Origin: Spraguea lophii
Lineage: Eukaryota; Microsporidia; Spragueidae
Assembly (NCBI GenBank): GCA_001887945.1
Contig: LDOQ01000010.1
Span: 1-64,000 of the forward strand
Reading direction: 5' to 3'
Length of the DNA: 64,000 nucleotides
Below the pieces are notes generated by a model. It searched no databases and was not told the origin of the DNA. It saw only the letters and a program-made list of their open reading frames with translations. Below are positions 60,715 through 64,000 of the stretch, piece after piece (the stretch's first letter is position 1; each line of letters begins with the position of its first letter). The position numbers and the translations under genes were made by a program.

Positions 60715-62001
60715 ATGATATTATTTATATTTTTTTTTGAAAACTATTGTGGCTCAGATAATAAATTTCCAGATATTCACAAACGTAAAACAAAACATAT
60801 AACTAAGAGGCATAGCCAAACACTTAAGCCCCCAATACCAGATAAAAAAGAATCAACTAGCGCAGAAATGATGAGAGCAGCCCGTTCGTTGCAAAACATA
60901 CCTTTTACGCTATTAAATAGAATATCACTAATCAATAAAGAAGATAATGACTTTTCGGAATTAAAAAAAGGTGAAGCATCTGGTGATGTGCCTATTGGTT
61001 TTAAAAGAAGAGTATTTTCAAAAGTAATCACAAAGCAATATAAATCAAGGCCGCATATATTTTTACCGAAGTTTCAGTGTGAAGAAAATAGTTGTATAAC
61101 GTATACTAAACATCGTCAGAAAGATGATATAATGCGAAGCATTTTCTACTGTAAAAAGGTGTTGGAGAAAAAAAACGGTAATTTCATGGAAAAGGCTTAT
61201 CGTGAAATCGGAAAAATTGGAGAAGGGTCATTCGGTTCTGTTTATTTATACGAGACAAAAGGTTGTAAAGCTCCTCTGGTAGGAAAATATACACACATCA
61301 AAAATATATTCTGTCGTGGCTTTCAGGAATACGAAGTGTGTAAACTTCTTATAGACTTGAAACATGAAAGTATAATTAGAATATACGAAGTATTTCACGG
61401 AGCCAAAAATATGTTAATATTAATGGAATTAAAAGATGGATATAATTTATATAAAATTGTAAATCATTATAATCTTCATTATGATTTTAAAAGAGAAATA
61501 ATGGCACAAGTAGCAGCAGGTATAGTTTTTTTACACGAGAATGATATTGTTCATGGTGATTTATCGCCCAATAATATTATGATTGGTTTGGACGGAAAGG
61601 CAAAAATTATTGATTTCGGGTTTTCCTGCATATTAGAACAAGGTAAAGAAATAGGTTTACAATCAATAATAAATGAATATACTTCACCTGAAAGAGTAAT
61701 GGGCATATACAGACAATCCGACGATTATTATTCATTGGGAATATGTATATTCTATATTCATGAAGAGAGATATCCATATTATAGGAGTTATTTGCAAGAA
61801 TTATATTATTGCAAAACCCCGATATTGTTTAGTTTCAATCTTGATAGTCCGAACGATGAAATAGATATTGTATTAAAAATGACTAGGTATGAATTAGCAT
61901 ATCGATTAGGATCAAGAGAGGAAGATGTGGAAACTATGAGAAATCACGTTTATTTTAAAGGAACTAGCTTTGAAAAGAAAAACGAGGAACTTAAAGATTA
62001 A
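60715..62001 (+). CDS. Secreted protein kinase, array member 4, 428 aa
   Basis: It starts MILFIFFFENYCGSDN, a signal peptide with likely cleavage near Cys12-Gly13. The linker (20-160) is basic and Ser/Lys-rich. The kinase domain has IGEGSFGSV (from Ile168), VGK with Lys191 in place of the usual VAIK phrase, HGDLSPNN with Asp282 and DFG with Asp300 (IIDFGFSC). The activation segment ends TSPERV. All catalytic residues are present. It is the closest relative of member 3. Together the four lie on one strand at 2-3-kb spacing, which is a tandem array. Confidence 0.87.
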   Translation: MILFIFFFENYCGSDNKFPDIHKRKTKHITKRHSQTLKPPIPDKKESTSAEMMRAARSLQNIPFTLLNRISLINKEDNDFSELKKGEASGDVPIGFKRRVFSKVITKQYKSRPHIFLPKFQCEENSCITYTKHRQKDDIMRSIFYCKKVLEKKNGNFMEKAYREIGKIGEGSFGSVYLYETKGCKAPLVGKYTHIKNIFCRGFQEYEVCKLLIDLKHESIIRIYEVFHGAKNMLILMELKDGYNLYKIVNHYNLHYDFKREIMAQVAAGIVFLHENDIVHGDLSPNNIMIGLDGKAKIIDFGFSCILEQGKEIGLQSIINEYTSPERVMGIYRQSDDYYSLGICIFYIHEERYPYYRSYLQELYYCKTPILFSFNLDSPNDEIDIVLKMTRYELAYRLGSREEDVETMRNHVYFKGTSFEKKNEELKD

Positions 62002-63305
62002 ATTATAAATTACGGTTATAAACATTAATATTCAAAGGCCTAAAAAATAAAATTCATTTGAAACAATTTTATCCGATTTTTAATCATATTTATTTTTTTA
62101 TAATTTATTTCATATGTTACGAAAGAGGTTGGAATTAAAGTATAAGACTATTTTTACATATATCATACGTAAATATTGCATGTGTTGAAATGAATTGATA
62201 ATTCCAAAACCATGTTAATCGCTTTTCAACGAATAAAATTGATAAAAAAATCTTTCAAACGTTGAGAAATGTTTTAGAATATATTAAATAACAATTAAAA
62301 AATATATTTTTATATTAGGAGATTTCATTGCATAATTTATTTTTACAGAGTTTACTTAAACAAATGTGTTTCCTTCATATTTTTCCTTGATCAACACAAT
62401 TTTCATATAAAAATAAAATTATCCTAAAATAAATATTTATTATATTTTAATTGTCACACGTTAATTATTATTGTAAGTAATGTCATAAACTCATATGGCT
62501 TATACATAAATAATATTTAAGAAAATCTATAACACACATTACTTGTTTTTTATTTAAATTAATTTTTTTAATAAAATTTTTATTTATAGAACTTTCCTGA
62601 CCTACAATAGTATATGACTTTTGGTTCTTAAAACACATTTAAACTTGTATTAACAAGGTTCATTATAGATATACATTAATTTCATTTTATCGTATATTCA
62701 AGAGCTTTAAAATTTTGTTTATGCTCCGTCTAACTCCCAGTTTTTTATATATTCTTACCCTCTTTCTTGACATAATATCGTCTGAATCACAAATCAACAT
62801 GAGAATTGATTACGCCAGTTAAACATTGCTTTGATTTAATAGAAGACATTTTATACAAGATATAACTAATGTCACGCATTAACCTCTCACTCGCTATGTT
62901 TAACATCAATATTCTAATTAAGCAGTATAAAAAGTTTTATAAGAATAACAACAGTAATATAATCTTAAGAAAAGAAGTATATATCTATTTCGTATAGATA
63001 CTTACTGGGATAATCCTATTGTTAAAAACCATAACAATTATAATTTACAATCTTATGAAAGATACAATAAACATAATCAATATATTTTATTATATATCAC
63101 AGAATAATATTTCAATGTAAATATCTTTTATTTAAAACATTTGCTTCTATAAATTAGAAAATTATTATCTGAATATATATTTAAACATCATCATTCAATT
63201 TTAATATTTTGATTACGTAAAACATATAAGCTAATTATCCATCAATTATAAGTTGTTATTATTCTACGATTAATTATAATATATTAAATGTATTCAATAT
63301 CTATT
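62002..63305. other. Gene-poor stretch at right end
   Basis: Contains an old minus-strand SINE (62570-62900). Nothing else recognised. Confidence 0.45.
62570..62900 (-). repeat. Ancient SINE copy (minus strand)
   Basis: Begins with the reverse-complemented 3' end (AAATTTTTATTTATAGAACT). Later blocks are ACTTGTATTAACAAGGTTC, AGATATACATTAATTTCATT, GAATCACAAATCAACATGAG and CGCATTAACCTCTCACTCG, in the expected order. It spans most of the body. Confidence 0.65.
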
Positions 63306-64000
63306 TTAATTATATTTTGAATATATTTCATAATATTTCTCGTATTCTTCTTCTGTCATTTTTTCTTTATCTTCTTCTGTTAACTCTTCAAACGTTTTTT
63401 CCACACCATTAACAGTAATAATTTCACCAATAACCTTATCGTCTTTATTTTCTTCATTATTTTCAAAATGCACATCTTCATCACCACTATCCAATATTAT
63501 TTCCTCTATAATTTCTTCTTCCTCCTTTTCTTCTTTCTCTTCCTTAACTTCTAATTTAATTTTCTTTTTCTTCTGTTCCACCATTTGAAAATAGTCCGCT
63601 CTTTCTATTTCATATTTATCCAAAACCTTTAACAACTCCACCACCCTCTTCAAAAAAATATTAATCACTTTATGATTTGTATTATTTTCTTCTTCTATTT
63701 CTACATGCTCTACAATCTCACCATCACATTCTTCACATTTAAAATTATAAGATACATCCATAGTAGATTGCAACTCCAAAATATTATATATTTTACTACA
63801 TCCTTTGCAAATATAACTTTGTTCCTTAGTTTTACTTTTAATCTGCTCTTCTACCACTTTAGACATCATATATATTTTATATTTTATCACCTCCTTCACT
63901 TCTCTATAATCTAGATAATATACTTGTTTAACTATCTGTCTATTATCCGTGCCACCATAATTTATTATTTTCGATTCTTGATGTATAAGTCTATCCTCTT
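63306..64000 (-). CDS. TFIIE alpha subunit, 5' end beyond window
   Basis: The minus-strand frame stays open to the right edge, so the gene is cut by the window. The edge sequence reads INYGGTDNRQIVKQVYYLDY, which follows the winged-helix end of TFIIE-alpha (a Tyr-rich strand before the zinc ribbon). The ribbon itself lies at about 63720-63820: YICKGCSKIY and FKCEECDGEI give the four Cys. A helical stretch and a very acidic tail follow (KEEKEEKEEEE, later VEKTFEELTEEDKEKM). TFIIE recruits and stimulates TFIIH at RNA polymerase II promoters. A shorter start inside the window would remove part of the conserved region and is rejected. Confidence 0.85.
   Translation of the reverse strand, partial: EDRLIHQESKIINYGGTDNRQIVKQVYYLDYREVKEVIKYKIYMMSKVVEEQIKSKTKEQSYICKGCSKIYNILELQSTMDVSYNFKCEECDGEIVEHVEIEEENNTNHKVINIFLKRVVELLKVLDKYEIERADYFQMVEQKKKKIKLEVKEEKEEKEEEEIIEEIILDSGDEDVHFENNEENKDDKVIGEIITVNGVEKTFEELTEEDKEKMTEEEYEKYYEIYSKYN

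Noticed and set aside
1..64000. CRISPR arrays, rRNA or prokaryotic operons
   Set aside because: No regularly spaced direct repeats, no rRNA-like sequence and no bacterial gene order were seen. The gene set is eukaryotic.

Overview
The window looks like nuclear DNA of a microsporidian, an obligate intracellular parasite related to fungi. The base composition is strongly AT-rich. Genes are short and I see no introns. Many start codons are preceded within a few bases by CCC or CCCC, the start-proximal motif described for microsporidia. The gene set also fits: a peptide transporter, an NHA-type Na+/H+ antiporter, a CSC1-like channel, and many short proteins with signal peptides and no known family. 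I cannot name the genus. Long gene-poor stretches full of old repeats point to one of the larger, less compacted microsporidian genomes.

Layout. Bases 1-6482 hold a truncated secreted-protein gene, two secreted or membrane proteins of unknown function and a decayed gene. From 6483 to 38451 there is a housekeeping core: POT peptide transporter, M17 leucyl aminopeptidase, Na+/H+ antiporter, EF-hand light chain, LC8 dynein light chain, EDC3-like decapping factor, CZIB/DUF866 zinc protein, a CUE-DUF1771-Smr (Cue2-like) nuclease, GDP-mannose pyrophosphorylase, a NudC-like CS protein, a Skt5/Chs4-like Sel1 protein with a CaaX tail, cytochrome b5 reductase, primase large subunit, an AFG2-like AAA ATPase, a Pumilio-repeat protein and a CSC1/TMEM63 channel. 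From 39205 to 44885 there is a recombination island: a HEI10/CCNB1IP1-like RING protein divergent from a BRCA2-like gene (one BRC repeat, helical domain, OB1, OB2), then an EME1/MUS81-family gene. Bases 45388-49205 carry secreted or low-complexity unknowns and a ubiquitin protease. Bases 50686-62001 carry four same-strand, signal-peptide-bearing protein kinases that look like a lineage-specific tandem family. The right edge holds the 3' part of a TFIIE-alpha gene.

Interspersed through the window is a repeat of about 475 bp that I read as a tRNA-derived SINE. It has a 5' head with RNA polymerase III A- and B-box-like sequences, a conserved body that can form hairpins, and an A-rich 3' tail. 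The three youngest copies (9456, 18878, 59428) are flanked by target-site duplications of 13-17 bp. At least eight more copies or fragments are heavily diverged, so the family has been active over a long time.

The most notable systems are the SINE family, the HEI10/BRCA2/EME1-like group (a case for meiosis-type recombination in this lineage) and the secreted kinase array, one member of which has lost the Asp of the DFG motif.
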